A stretch of DNA of 50,972 nt from an uncultured Roseateles sp. (GCA_946886855.1 CAMPJJ010000031.1:1-50972), one strand, 5' to 3'. Counted from the stretch's first letter, positions 15,681 to 25,384 are shown. A program made the numbers and translations. Notes: generated by a model not told the origin, from the sequence alone.

Positions 15681-16775
15681 ATGGCTTCTCGCCTGTTCCC
15701 GCTGGACGCGCTGCGCGCGGCCGCCGCGCAATTGATCGTGCTGCATCACCTGTCGGTCTACGGACCGATCGCCGAGGCGATGCACGGCCTGTTCCCGCTG
15801 CTGTCGGGATGGCTCTACGACTACGGCCGCATGGCCGTGCAGGTGTTCCTGGTGCTGGGCGGTTACCTCAGCGCGCGGGCCCTGTCGGCCCAGGAGCCGC
15901 AACTGCGCCGCTCGGCGCCGGCCCTGCTGGCGCAACGCTACTGGCGCCTGGTGCCGCCGTTCATGGCGGCGGTCGGCCTGACGCTGCTGTCGTCGTGGCT
16001 GGTCCAGCCGCTGCTGCCGGAACTGGTGCCCACCGAGGTCCACCTGACGCAGATCCTCGCCCACGCGCTGCTGCTGCACGACCTGATGTCGGTCGAGGCG
16101 CTGACCGTCGGCGCCTGGTACGTCGCCATCGACTTCCAGCTCTTCGCCTTGCTGCTGCTGGTGATGTGGGGCCTGCGCTGCCTGCCGCTGACACGCGCGT
16201 CGCGGGCGTGGATCGCGCCGGCCGTCGTCGGCGCCCTGTGCGCCGCGTCGCTGCTCAAGTTCAATCGCATGGCCGACCTGGACGCCTACGCGATCTATTT
16301 CTTCGGCGCCTACGGCCTGGGCGTGCTGTTGTGCTGGTGCCAGGGCTGGACGCCCGCCGCGCGTCGTGCGGGCCTGCTGGCCTTGGGCGGCCTGATGGTC
16401 GCCGCCCTGGCGCTGCAGTTCCGCGAGCGCCTGGTCGTCGCCGCGCTGACCGCCGTCGTCATCGTGCTGTGGCGCCGCGGCACGCTGCCGGCGTGGTTCC
16501 AGCGGCACGGCCAGGCGCCGGTGCAGTCCCTGGCGCGCCATGCCTACGCGCTCTTCCTGGTGCACTTCCCGGTCTGCCTGCTCGTGAACGCGATCTACGA
16601 GCACCGCGCCGAAAGTCCCGCGCCCATGCTGGACGCGCTCGCCCCGCTGGCCCTGGTCGTCGCCTGGGGACTGAGCAACCTGGCCGCCTTGCCCTTCCAC
16701 CGCTGGATCGAGGCGCCGCTGCTGCGCTGGCGTCCGCGCGCCGCGGCGCTGCCGCAGGGCGTGGCGGTGCGCTGA
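15681..16775 (+). CDS. Acyltransferase family 3 membrane protein
   Basis: 364 residues, about ten transmembrane helices. The N-terminus RLFPLDALRAAAAQLIVLHHLS carries the family LDxLRA and catalytic His region, and RYWRLVPPF matches the conserved R-x10-R-type loop. Acyltransferase 3 (OafA-like) proteins move acyl groups onto sugars of surface polysaccharides or other periplasmic acceptors. It is alone, with a terminator-like hairpin before it, and convergent with the YafY-type regulator. Acceptor unknown. Confidence 0.88.
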   Translation: MASRLFPLDALRAAAAQLIVLHHLSVYGPIAEAMHGLFPLLSGWLYDYGRMAVQVFLVLGGYLSARALSAQEPQLRRSAPALLAQRYWRLVPPFMAAVGLTLLSSWLVQPLLPELVPTEVHLTQILAHALLLHDLMSVEALTVGAWYVAIDFQLFALLLLVMWGLRCLPLTRASRAWIAPAVVGALCAASLLKFNRMADLDAYAIYFFGAYGLGVLLCWCQGWTPAARRAGLLALGGLMVAALALQFRERLVVAALTAVVIVLWRRGTLPAWFQRHGQAPVQSLARHAYALFLVHFPVCLLVNAIYEHRAESPAPMLDALAPLALVVAWGLSNLAALPFHRWIEAPLLRWRPRAAALPQGVAVR

Positions 16776-16835
16776 GCCGGAGCGCGGCCAGGCCCGCCGA
16801 CGGGGAACCCGACTTGGCGCCGACTTGGTCTCCGA

Positions 16836-17552
16836 TCAGGCCCAGTTCTCGCGCGCGTTCTCGCGCCGCTGCAGATCGGCGAGCGTCTTGCCGGGTTCGT
16901 CTCGGAAGCGTTCTTCCGTCATCTCGAGCTGCTGCACCCGGTCGACCCGGAAGCTGCGGAAGTCCTCTCTCAGTTCGCACCAGGCCGAGAAGGTCCACAC
17001 CGGTCCCCAGAAGAAGCAGGCCAGCGGCCGCACGAGGCGGGTGCTGGTCTGGTCGCTGAGGTCGAGGTAGTGCAGGCGCAGCTTGGTGCGGGACTCGGTC
17101 GCCTGGCGCAGGTGCGTGAGACGCTCGCGGGTGGCGTCGTCCAGGCCGCGCTGCGGTGCATAGACGGTGAGGCTCTCCGCCGCCGCGCGGGCCGAGCCGG
17201 GCAGCACCGCGAAGATCTTGCCGAGCGCCTCCTCCGCGCGCTGGCCGAGCACCGCGTCCAGCTGCGGTTGCGCCAGCCGCACCGCGGCGACCAGCGATTG
17301 CGCTTCTTCGGCGCTGAACATCAGCGGCGGCAGTTCGAAGCCCACCCGCATGCGGTAGCCGACGCCCGCCTCGCCGTCGATGGGCACGCCCTGCTGCTGC
17401 AGCGCGGCGACGTCGCGGTAGACGGTGCGGATCGAGACTTCCAGCCGCTGGGAGAGGAACTCGGCCGTCGTGAGACGGCGTCCACGGATGAGTTGGACGA
17501 TCTGGAACAGGCGGTCGGCGCGGCGCATCCGGCGATTGTGGGCCATGGGCAT
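16836..17552 (-). CDS. YafY/WYL-domain transcriptional regulator (DeoR-type HTH)
   Basis: 238 residues. The N-terminal winged helix MRRADRLFQIVQLIRGRRLTTAEFLSQRLEVSIRTVYRDVAALQQQGVPI is classic for the YafY group; the C-terminal part (from about residue 130) is a WYL ligand-sensing domain, with LRLHYLDLSDQTSTRLVRPLACFFWGPVWTFSAWCELREDFRSFRVDRV. The start may be 17528 (MRRADRLF) rather than 17552. The divergent Ndh gene starts only 30-40 bases away, so this protein probably controls that promoter and its own. Confidence 0.9.
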   Translation of the reverse strand: MPMAHNRRMRRADRLFQIVQLIRGRRLTTAEFLSQRLEVSIRTVYRDVAALQQQGVPIDGEAGVGYRMRVGFELPPLMFSAEEAQSLVAAVRLAQPQLDAVLGQRAEEALGKIFAVLPGSARAAAESLTVYAPQRGLDDATRERLTHLRQATESRTKLRLHYLDLSDQTSTRLVRPLACFFWGPVWTFSAWCELREDFRSFRVDRVQQLEMTEERFRDEPGKTLADLQRRENARENWA

Positions 17553-17590
17553 GACCCGTCCGGGTCGTCATCCCCGCTACGATGTGGCGC

Positions 17591-18898
17591 ATGGCTGACC
17601 CACATGTTGCGCTTCCCCATGTCGTGATCGTCGGTTGCGGTTTCGGCGGCCTGGAGGCCACGAAAGTCCTCGCGGATGCCCCGGTCCGCGTCACGCTGAT
17701 CGACCGCAGCAACCACCACCTGTTCCAGCCGTTGCTGTACCAGGTCGCCACCGCGGGGCTCTCCGCGCCGTCGATCGCGTCGCCGATCCGGCACATGCGG
17801 CGCCACCAGCGCAACCTCACCGTGCTGATGGCAGAGGTCGAGGCCATCGACAAGGCCGCGCGGGCGGTCGTGCTGGCCGACGGCCAGCGCCTGGCCTATG
17901 ACCATCTGATCGTGGCCGCCGGCGCGACGCACAGCTACTTCGGCAACGACCAGTGGCAGGCGCATGCGCCCGGGCTGAAGACGCTGGCCGACGCCTTCCA
18001 GCTGCGCGCGCGGCTGCTGAGCGCCTTCGAGCGCGCCGAGACCCTGCCCGATGCCGCCAGCCGCGCGCCGTGGCTGAACTTCGTCGTCATCGGCGGCGGG
18101 CCGACCGGCGTCGAGATGGCCGGCACGCTGGCCGAGATCGCGCGTCACACGCTGCGCGACGAGTTCCGCCGCATCGATCCCAGCCGCGCGCAGGTCCTGC
18201 TGGTCGAAGGCTCGGACCGGATCCTGGCGGCGTTCAAGCCGGCGCAATCGGCGCAGGCCCAGGCGCAGCTGGAGCGCATCGGCGTGGTGGTCCGCACCGG
18301 TTGCCGCGTCGTCGGCATCGACGAAGAGGGCGTCGATCTCCAGACCGCCGACGGCGGCAGGGAACGCATCGCGTCGCGCACCAAGGTGTGGGCGGCCGGC
18401 GTGGCGGCGTCGCCGCTGGCCCGCACGCTGGACGTGCCGCTGGACCGCGCGGGTCGCGTGGTCGTCGACGAGCACATGAACATCCCCGGTCATCCGGAGG
18501 TCTACGTCGTCGGCGACATGGCCGCGGCGACCAGCCTCGAGAAGGACGGGAGCCGCAAGCCGGTGCCGGGCGTCAGCCCCGGCGCGAAGCAGGCCGGCCG
18601 GCACGCGGCGCGACAGATCCTGGCGCGGATGCGGGGGCGGTCGGAGGCACCGTTCCGCTACCGCGACTACGGCAACCTGGCGACGATCGGCCGGAAGGCG
18701 GCCGTCGCCGACCTCGGGACGATCCAGTTCAGCGGCTTCGCCGCCTGGCTGTTCTGGCTGTTCGTGCACGTGTACTTCCTGATCGGGTTCCGCAACCGCG
18801 TCCGCGTGTTCGCGGACTGGGCCTGGGCGTACTTCACCTTCCAGCGCCACGCGCGCATCGTCGTCGAGCCGCGTCCCGGCATCAGCGACGACGCCTGA
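17591..18898 (+). CDS. ndh: Type II NADH dehydrogenase (NAD(P)/FAD-dependent oxidoreductase)
   Basis: 435 residues. FAD-binding VVIVGCGFGGLEATKVL at the N-terminus and the NADH-binding FVVIGGGPTGVEMAGTLAE near residue 165 give the two Rossmann folds; HHLFQPLLYQVATAGLS is the strongly conserved Ndh motif near the flavin. The C-terminus ends with a hydrophobic and aromatic segment (FAAWLFWLFVHVYFLIGFRNR) for membrane attachment. The enzyme oxidises NADH and reduces quinone at the cytoplasmic face without pumping protons. An ATG nine bases earlier (17582) is possible. Divergent WYL regulator adjoins. Confidence 0.9.
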   Translation: MADPHVALPHVVIVGCGFGGLEATKVLADAPVRVTLIDRSNHHLFQPLLYQVATAGLSAPSIASPIRHMRRHQRNLTVLMAEVEAIDKAARAVVLADGQRLAYDHLIVAAGATHSYFGNDQWQAHAPGLKTLADAFQLRARLLSAFERAETLPDAASRAPWLNFVVIGGGPTGVEMAGTLAEIARHTLRDEFRRIDPSRAQVLLVEGSDRILAAFKPAQSAQAQAQLERIGVVVRTGCRVVGIDEEGVDLQTADGGRERIASRTKVWAAGVAASPLARTLDVPLDRAGRVVVDEHMNIPGHPEVYVVGDMAAATSLEKDGSRKPVPGVSPGAKQAGRHAARQILARMRGRSEAPFRYRDYGNLATIGRKAAVADLGTIQFSGFAAWLFWLFVHVYFLIGFRNRVRVFADWAWAYFTFQRHARIVVEPRPGISDDA

Positions 18899-18914
18899 CG
18901 CGCGACAGGGGCGG

Positions 18915-19307
18915 TCAGATGGGCGTGCAGATCTCAACCAGCGTGCCATCTGGACATCGGACGTAGGCCACGACCTGGCCCCACGGTTTCGTGATCGGCG
19001 GGGTCAGGCCTTGCGCACCGGCGGACAGCGCCTGCGCATAGGCGGCGGGGACGTCCTGCGTGGACAGGCCGATCTCCATGCCCAGCGGCGCGCCGTCCTC
19101 GGCCTTGCGGTAGTCCTGGCCGAGGTTGCCCCGCGCGATGTCGTGCCGGGCGAAGGACAGCGTCGTGGCGCCGGTCTCCAGCTCGCCGTAGGCGCCGGAC
19201 TCGTGCAGGAAGCGTCGCCGCAGGCCGAAGGCGCGCTCGAAGAAGTCCAGCGACGCAGCCACGTCCTCGACGTAGACGATCGTGTAGGCGAAGTTCAGGG
19301 GGCTCAT
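18915..19307 (-). CDS. VOC family protein (glyoxalase/bleomycin-resistance fold)
   Basis: 130 residues. One pair of beta-alpha-beta-beta-beta modules: FAYTIVYVEDVAASLDFFERAFGL at the start and QVVAYVRCPDGTLVEICTPI at the end, the latter with the metal-ligand Glu of VOC proteins. Members are small cytoplasmic metalloenzymes or binding proteins with diverse substrates; this one cannot be assigned further. Convergent with ndh across a 16-base gap and divergent from the M16 pair. Confidence 0.87.
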   Translation of the reverse strand: MSPLNFAYTIVYVEDVAASLDFFERAFGLRRRFLHESGAYGELETGATTLSFARHDIARGNLGQDYRKAEDGAPLGMEIGLSTQDVPAAYAQALSAGAQGLTPPITKPWGQVVAYVRCPDGTLVEICTPI

Positions 19308-19495
19308 GGCGGACTCTCCGTGGATGGACGATGACAGCGGGGCACGTGTCCCCTGCGGGCGGGGCGTCGGCGCGAGCCGGCTCCCCCGTCGCCGTGACGA
19401 GGCCCCCGATTCGGGTGGGCCATCGTGTAGGACGACGTCGCGTCCATGATGCGGACCGGCTGCTGACAGCGGAATGGCAGCTAGGATTGCCGCCC

Positions 19496-20851
19496 ATGAG
19501 TCTCCCGTCCCTTGAGCCGCAACGCCTGCCCAACGGCCTGCTCTGGCTGGCGCGCCCGGTCGCGGGCACGCAGGCGGCGGTGCGCGTGGTCTATCGCTGC
19601 GGGGGCCGCGACGATCCCACCGGTCGCAGCGGCATGACGCACCTGGTGCTCCGGCTGGTCGCCGGCGCCAGCCGTTATCTCGAACCCGGCCAGTTCAACC
19701 GCCTGGTGGCCTTGGCCGGCGGCCGCAGCAGCATCGAGATCGACGAGGACTTCGCCGCGCTGCAGACCGTCGTGCCCGCGCATCAGCTCGAACGCGTGCT
19801 GTGGGCCGAGGCCGAACGCATGAGCAACCCGCGGCTCGAGCCGGACACGCTCGCCACCGCGCGGCAGCAGCTGCGCCAGGCGGTGCAGGCGCCGCAGCTG
19901 AATCCTTACGCGCGGCTGGACCTCGCCGTCCAGCGGCACGGCTACCTGACGCATCCGTACCAGCGCGGCGCGCTCGGCGATCCGGAGCAGCTCAAGGACC
20001 TGGACATCGACGCAGTGCGCGCCTTCCACGCCGGCCGCTTCGGCTGCGACCGCGCGCTGCTGGTCGTGACCGGCGCCTTCGACGAGGCCGCAGTTGCGCG
20101 CTGGGTGCTGCATTACTTCGGCTCGATCCGGCCGCCGATGCCGGCGTCTAGCGGCCCGGCGGCGGTGTCGACGCCGGTTCCCGCGTCCAACGCGTCGCTG
20201 CCCTCCTCAGCAGCTGCCTCGCCGCCGGCCACCACGCCGTCGGCGGAACCGCGCGAACCGCGCCGGCCCCAGAGCCAGACCCTGAAGCTGTCGCTGGTGC
20301 GCGCCCCGCTGCCGGCCGCTGCCCTGGTCTGGCAGGTGCCGCGCGCCGATGATCCGTCGACGCCGATGTGGCAGCTCGCGCATGCGCTGCTGGGGCTGGG
20401 TCGATCCGGCCGCCTGATCGACACGCTGGTCGACGAGAAGGCGTTGGCGCACCAGCTCAGTCTCCGGCTGGACGCGCACCGCGACGCGGGGCTGCTGGTG
20501 GCCCAGGCGCTCGCGGCGCATGGCCAGACCGCCGCGCCGGTGGCGCAGGCGCTGCAGCAGGAAGTGCTGCGCCTGGCCGACGAGCCGGTGACCGACGAGG
20601 AACTCAACAAGGCCAAGGCGCTGCTGCGGCGCCAGACGCTGTCCGACGACTGGACTGCGGACCGTCTGGCACGCTCGCTCGGCACTGCGTGGGCGGTGCG
20701 CGGCGATGCCGGCGCGCCGGCCAAGGACATGGCCGCATGGATCAAGCTGAGCGGCGCGGAGGTGCAGCAGTTCTGGCGCAAGCAGGTCGTTCAGGCGCCG
20801 GTGCTGACGCTGCTCGCGGACATCGGCGCCGCCGCAGGAGTCGCGGCATGA
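19496..20851 (+). CDS. M16 family metallopeptidase-like protein, degenerate zinc motif
   Basis: 451 residues. Two-domain M16 fold: LPNGLLWLARPVAGTQAAVRVVYRCGGRDDP at the N-terminus and LDIDAVRAFHAGRFGCDRALLVVTG in the first domain. The zinc motif HxxEH is HLVLR (His49 kept; catalytic Glu and second His replaced by Leu52 and Arg53), although the distal WAEAERM segment remains. A Pro/Ser-rich insert (residues 220-265) links the halves. No signal peptide is seen. It is probably a non-catalytic subunit. The ATG at 19496 starts the homology; a longer frame upstream is unrelated. It overlaps the next M16 gene by four bases. Confidence 0.82.
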   Translation: MSLPSLEPQRLPNGLLWLARPVAGTQAAVRVVYRCGGRDDPTGRSGMTHLVLRLVAGASRYLEPGQFNRLVALAGGRSSIEIDEDFAALQTVVPAHQLERVLWAEAERMSNPRLEPDTLATARQQLRQAVQAPQLNPYARLDLAVQRHGYLTHPYQRGALGDPEQLKDLDIDAVRAFHAGRFGCDRALLVVTGAFDEAAVARWVLHYFGSIRPPMPASSGPAAVSTPVPASNASLPSSAAASPPATTPSAEPREPRRPQSQTLKLSLVRAPLPAAALVWQVPRADDPSTPMWQLAHALLGLGRSGRLIDTLVDEKALAHQLSLRLDAHRDAGLLVAQALAAHGQTAAPVAQALQQEVLRLADEPVTDEELNKAKALLRRQTLSDDWTADRLARSLGTAWAVRGDAGAPAKDMAAWIKLSGAEVQQFWRKQVVQAPVLTLLADIGAAAGVAA

Positions 20852-22260
20852 GGGTCGATCTGCACCGCCGCGGACTGATGCTCGGCGCCGCGATCGTGTC
20901 GGGGTCGACGGCCTGGCCGGCCTTGGCGCAGGAGGGATTCGATCGTCCGCCCGAGGCGCCGCAGCCGCCCGCGCCGCTGCCGCTGCCGCTCGAACAGACG
21001 AAGCTCGCCAACGGGCTGCGGGTGCTCGTGCTGCCTCGCCCTGGCGCGCCGCGTACGGCGATCCGCCTGATCGGCGAGGGCGGCTGGCTGCGTGACCCGG
21101 CGGGCAAGGACGGCCTGGCGGAAGTCGCGCTGGCGATGCTCGCGCAGGGCGCCAGGCGCGACGGCGAGGAGATGGAGTCCGCCGACATCGCCTACGCGGG
21201 CGACCTCCTGGGCCTGCCGCTGCGGCTGGAGCTCACGCCGTCCACGGCGGAGATCGTGCTGGAGGCCTTGCCCGACCAATGCGACGACGCGGTCAACCTG
21301 CTGGCGGACCTGACGCAGCGCCCGCTGCTCGCCTTCGAGTCGCTGGAGCACATCCGCAGCCGGGCGGTCGATGCGCTGGTGCTGCGACGCGCCGATGCGC
21401 TGCTGCTGGCGCCGTGGGCGGCGCGGCGGCAGTTCCGGGGGCGTGCGCAGCCGGTGCAGACCGCGGCCAGCCTGAAGCGGCTGAAGCGCGAGGATGTGCT
21501 GGCCTTCCATCGCCAGTACTGGCGGCCGGAGCGCGCGGTGCTGCTGTTCGCCGGCGATCTGAGTCTGCAGGCGGCACGTGGCCTGGCCGAGGACTTCATG
21601 GGCGGCTGGCGGGTCGCGAAGACGACGCCGGCCGGGCCGACGCCGGCGGTGTCCTTGCCCGCCGCGGCGCCCACGCCGGCGGTCGCGCAGGTCCTGCCCC
21701 TGCCGCAAGGCCAGGGCTGCCGGCTGATCCTGCAGACGCCGGTGCCGCGCGGCACGCCGCCCGCGTTGCGTGAGCTGGCGCGGACCTTGATGCATCAACG
21801 GCTAGCGGCGCGCTTGCCGTGGCCGTGGGAGAGCGAGATGGAGTCGCTCGGTGGCGCGCTGTGCTGGCGGCTGAGTGTCACCTTGCCGGCGGCGGTGGTG
21901 CCGGAGCAGCTCGCCCAACTGCGGGAGCAACTGCCGCTGCTGGCGGCCGAGGCGGTGACGCCGGAAGACCTGGCGCTGGCGCAGGCGCTGGCGCAAGGGG
22001 ACTGGGCGTTCCAGCTCGCCGAGGCGCCGGATGCGCTGCTGGCCCAGGCGCTGGCGACGGGAGAACTCGAGGACTGCGTGCAATGGCCGCAGCGCGTGCG
22101 CGCCGTGAGCGCGCCGGTGCTGCAGCTGCTGATGGCGTCCAGTTGGCGCGATGGCCGCACACATCTGCTGCTGCTGGGCGATGCCGGTCCGCCTGAGCCG
22201 GCGCAGCGCGCGTGGCCGGGACTGGGAGTGGCTACAATGCGGGCTGTCATTGGGGAGTAG
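20848..22260 (+). CDS. Exported M16 family peptidase-like protein, zinc motif absent
   Basis: 470 residues. The N-terminus MRVDLHRRGLMLGAAIVSGSTAWPALAQEG looks like an export signal with a twin-arginine character. The M16 body starts at QTKLANGLRVLVLPRPGAPRTAIRLIGEGGWLRDPAGKDGLAEVALAMLAQGAR; at the zinc motif the sequence is E92-VAL-A, so none of the HxxEH residues remains. Non-catalytic M16 partners usually accompany an active one, but its partner here is also degenerate. The last codons, including the TAG stop, lie within the start of the downstream riboswitch. Confidence 0.82.
   Translation: MRVDLHRRGLMLGAAIVSGSTAWPALAQEGFDRPPEAPQPPAPLPLPLEQTKLANGLRVLVLPRPGAPRTAIRLIGEGGWLRDPAGKDGLAEVALAMLAQGARRDGEEMESADIAYAGDLLGLPLRLELTPSTAEIVLEALPDQCDDAVNLLADLTQRPLLAFESLEHIRSRAVDALVLRRADALLLAPWAARRQFRGRAQPVQTAASLKRLKREDVLAFHRQYWRPERAVLLFAGDLSLQAARGLAEDFMGGWRVAKTTPAGPTPAVSLPAAAPTPAVAQVLPLPQGQGCRLILQTPVPRGTPPALRELARTLMHQRLAARLPWPWESEMESLGGALCWRLSVTLPAAVVPEQLAQLREQLPLLAAEAVTPEDLALAQALAQGDWAFQLAEAPDALLAQALATGELEDCVQWPQRVRAVSAPVLQLLMASSWRDGRTHLLLLGDAGPPEPAQRAWPGLGVATMRAVIGE
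22233..22238 (+). promoter_or_regulatory. -10 element for the riboswitch/GDT1 transcript
   Basis: TACAAT (five of six consensus bases) with TG three to four bases upstream lies inside the end of the M16 gene, about eight bases before the first paired bases of the riboswitch. No clear -35 box; an extended -10 type promoter is inferred. Confidence 0.4.
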
Positions 22261-22450
22261 CCGCTGCACCCCGCCCGTCGCCCGGCCTGTTTCAAGGCCG
22301 CTTGCGCGGCAGGCCCATCAGCAGACCCGCGTCAACAGACTTGAGCCTCGGCTCATGGCGCGAGGTAGCCAGGAACCCACGGGTTCCCAGCCTGGCGAGA
22401 CCTTTGACCATGTCCCCGGACTTTGCGGCCGGCGGTGACATGGTCATTGG
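22246..22450 (+). promoter_or_regulatory. yybP-ykoY manganese riboswitch and expression platform
   Basis: The conserved TTGGGGAGTAGCC 5' core (22250-22262), the GTCAACAGAC internal segment (22331-22340) and the 3' core CTGGCGAGACCTTTG (22392-22406) are diagnostic of the yybP-ykoY family, which senses Mn2+. P1 can form between GTCATTGG (22246-22253) and CCTTTGAC (22401-22408), with two central T-T mismatches. Downstream, GACCATGTC (22407-22415) and GACATGGTC (22437-22445) form a 9-bp hairpin, and a second copy of GTCATTGG (22443-22450) could replace the 5' P1 strand. There is no poly-T tract, so control is probably translational. The gene that follows is a Mn exporter-type protein, as usual for this class. 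Confidence 0.93.
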
Positions 22451-22474
22451 TATGTCTCGGCCGCTGAGTCTGTC

Positions 22475-23053
22475 ATGGAAGCCTTCCTCATCTCCACCGG
22501 CCTCGTGGCCCTCGCCGAAATCGGCGACAAGACCCAATTGCTGGCCTTCATCCTGGCGGCGCGGTTCCGCAAGCCGGGACCGATCGTGCTGGGCATCCTG
22601 ATCGCGACCCTGGTGAATCACGCCTGTGCCGGCGCCGTCGGCAGCTGGATCACGACGCAGGTTTCACCGCAGACGCTGCGCTGGGTGCTGGGCGTGGGCT
22701 TCATCGCGATGGCGGCGTGGACGCTGATCCCCGACAAGATCGATGACGAGGAGACGGGCGGCAAGTTCCGCCTGGGCGTGCTGGGCACGACGATCGTGGC
22801 CTTCTTCCTGGCCGAGATGGGCGACAAGACGCAGATCGCGACGGTAGCCTTGGCGGCGCGCTTCAACGACCTGTGGATGGTGGTTGCGGGCACGACCTTC
22901 GGGATGATGATCGCCAACGTGCCGGCGGTGCTGGTGGGCGACAAGCTCGCGCACAAGCTGCCGGTGCGGCTGGTTCACGGGATCGCGGCGATCATCTTCG
23001 CGGTGCTGGGGGTGCTCACGCTTCTGGGGGCGGGGGAGTCGCTCGGATTCTGA
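22475..23053 (+). CDS. TMEM165/GDT1 family manganese transporter
   Basis: 192 residues, six transmembrane helices in two repeats. Each repeat has the family motif: EIGDKTQLLAF near residue 14 and EMGDKTQIATV near residue 113, the acidic residues that bind Mn2+/Ca2+. Bacterial members (MneA type) export Mn2+ and relieve manganese toxicity at the inner membrane. The riboswitch directly upstream supports this substrate. The final 79 bases overlap, on the other strand, the tail of the vapC-like gene. Confidence 0.92.
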   Translation: MEAFLISTGLVALAEIGDKTQLLAFILAARFRKPGPIVLGILIATLVNHACAGAVGSWITTQVSPQTLRWVLGVGFIAMAAWTLIPDKIDDEETGGKFRLGVLGTTIVAFFLAEMGDKTQIATVALAARFNDLWMVVAGTTFGMMIANVPAVLVGDKLAHKLPVRLVHGIAAIIFAVLGVLTLLGAGESLGF

Positions 23054-23445
23054 TCGACCAGCGTCATTCCGGCTGACTTGGCTGCGCCGTGATCGAAAGT
23101 CATCGTTCGGACGCAGCCAGCGCCCGAACAGCGGCGCTCTATCAGGTAGTCCTGGAAGTCAGCCTTTCCCATCACAAACCGGTCCACCGCGTCGGCAACC
23201 TCGAACTCATGTTCGACGCGCAGGCGAGGATCGGCAAGCATCCGTCCAACGGTGCGGATGAGGCCGGCCCTTTCCATTTCGTAGGTCTTGCTGAGGACCC
23301 ACCACAGCTCCATCAGCGCTACGGTGGAGACATAGCCGGGATCTTCCGGCGTGAGGGAACTCAAGAAGCGCCGGGCTACCGCAGTCTGTGGGTCATCCGC
23401 GTTCGCGAAGTGGCGAACGAGGATGTTCGTATCGATGCCCTTCAT
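22975..23445 (-). CDS. vapC: VapC family PIN-domain toxin
   Basis: 156 residues. PIN RNase: Asp in MKGIDTNILVRHF, Glu in STVALMELWWVL, Asp in KADFQDYLIERR, Asp in TFDHGAAKSAGM. The domain ends near residue 132; the last 20 or so residues are encoded antisense to the 3' end of the GDT1 gene and look like read-on. The ATG at 23445 overlaps the antitoxin stop by four bases, so translation is coupled. Toxins of this family cleave tRNA or rRNA in the cytoplasm. Confidence 0.88.
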   Translation of the reverse strand: MKGIDTNILVRHFANADDPQTAVARRFLSSLTPEDPGYVSTVALMELWWVLSKTYEMERAGLIRTVGRMLADPRLRVEHEFEVADAVDRFVMGKADFQDYLIERRCSGAGCVRTMTFDHGAAKSAGMTLVDQNPSDSPAPRSVSTPSTAKMIAAIP

Positions 23446-23702
23446 CCGACATGACCTCCCCGGGCACGAATCGCCCGGTTCATGTCCTTGATCGTCACCT
23501 TGCGTTTGGGCTTGCCGATCATTCCCTCCAGGCTGAGCGGGTGCTCCTTCGAATAGATCAGGTACTCGTGCGGCGCGAGCCTGAGGAACTCCACCCGGTC
23601 TCCCGGATTCAAGCGGAGTTCGTCCCGAACGGCGTCGGGAATGTTGAGCACCTGACCTTCTTCGTAGGTGCCGACCTTGACCAGGGTATCGAGTGCAGAC
23701 AT
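23442..23702 (-). CDS. vapB: AbrB/SpoVT-type antitoxin (VapB)
   Basis: 86 residues. The N-terminal swapped-hairpin DNA-binding fold is read in GTYEEGQVLNIPDAVRDELRLNPGDRVEFLRL; the C-terminal tail (KPKRKVTIKDMNRAIRARGGHVG) should wrap the toxin. AAGGAG lies seven bases before the ATG. It is the first gene of the pair and probably represses its own promoter in the 130-base gap toward glpK. Confidence 0.88.
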   Translation of the reverse strand: MSALDTLVKVGTYEEGQVLNIPDAVRDELRLNPGDRVEFLRLAPHEYLIYSKEHPLSLEGMIGKPKRKVTIKDMNRAIRARGGHVG

Positions 23703-23778
23703 GAAGCTTCTCCTTCAATGGAACGGAAGCCCACAACTCTAGGCACGCCGATCCCGTCTGGCACTTCCTCAAACTTGT

Positions 23779-23811
23779 CATTGAGGGGGTGAAGACCTGA
23801 CCCCCTGAATG
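23779..23811. repeat. Imperfect inverted repeat with CCCCC/GGGGG core
   Basis: CATTGAGGGGGT (23779-23790) and ACCCCCTGAATG (23800-23811) are 12-base arms with one mismatch and a 9-base loop, placed between the glpK stop and the vapBC start. It resembles REP-like palindromes with a GGTCTTC loop. It could stop transcription of either neighbour, but there is no T run. Confidence 0.5.
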
Positions 23812-23834
23812 GGGCCTTCCGAAGAGGGGGCCGC

Positions 23835-25328
<1,494 letters not shown>

Positions 25329-25384
25329 GGCTTGTCTCGTTCGTTGTGTTCTTGAACTGCTTTTGAGCGAACCCCGTCGCGATG

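Noticed and set aside
17070..17627. Plus-strand frame of 185 codons opposite the WYL regulator
   Set aside because: No ribosome site and Arg/Gly/His-rich shadow composition; regulator frame has full HTH and WYL motifs.
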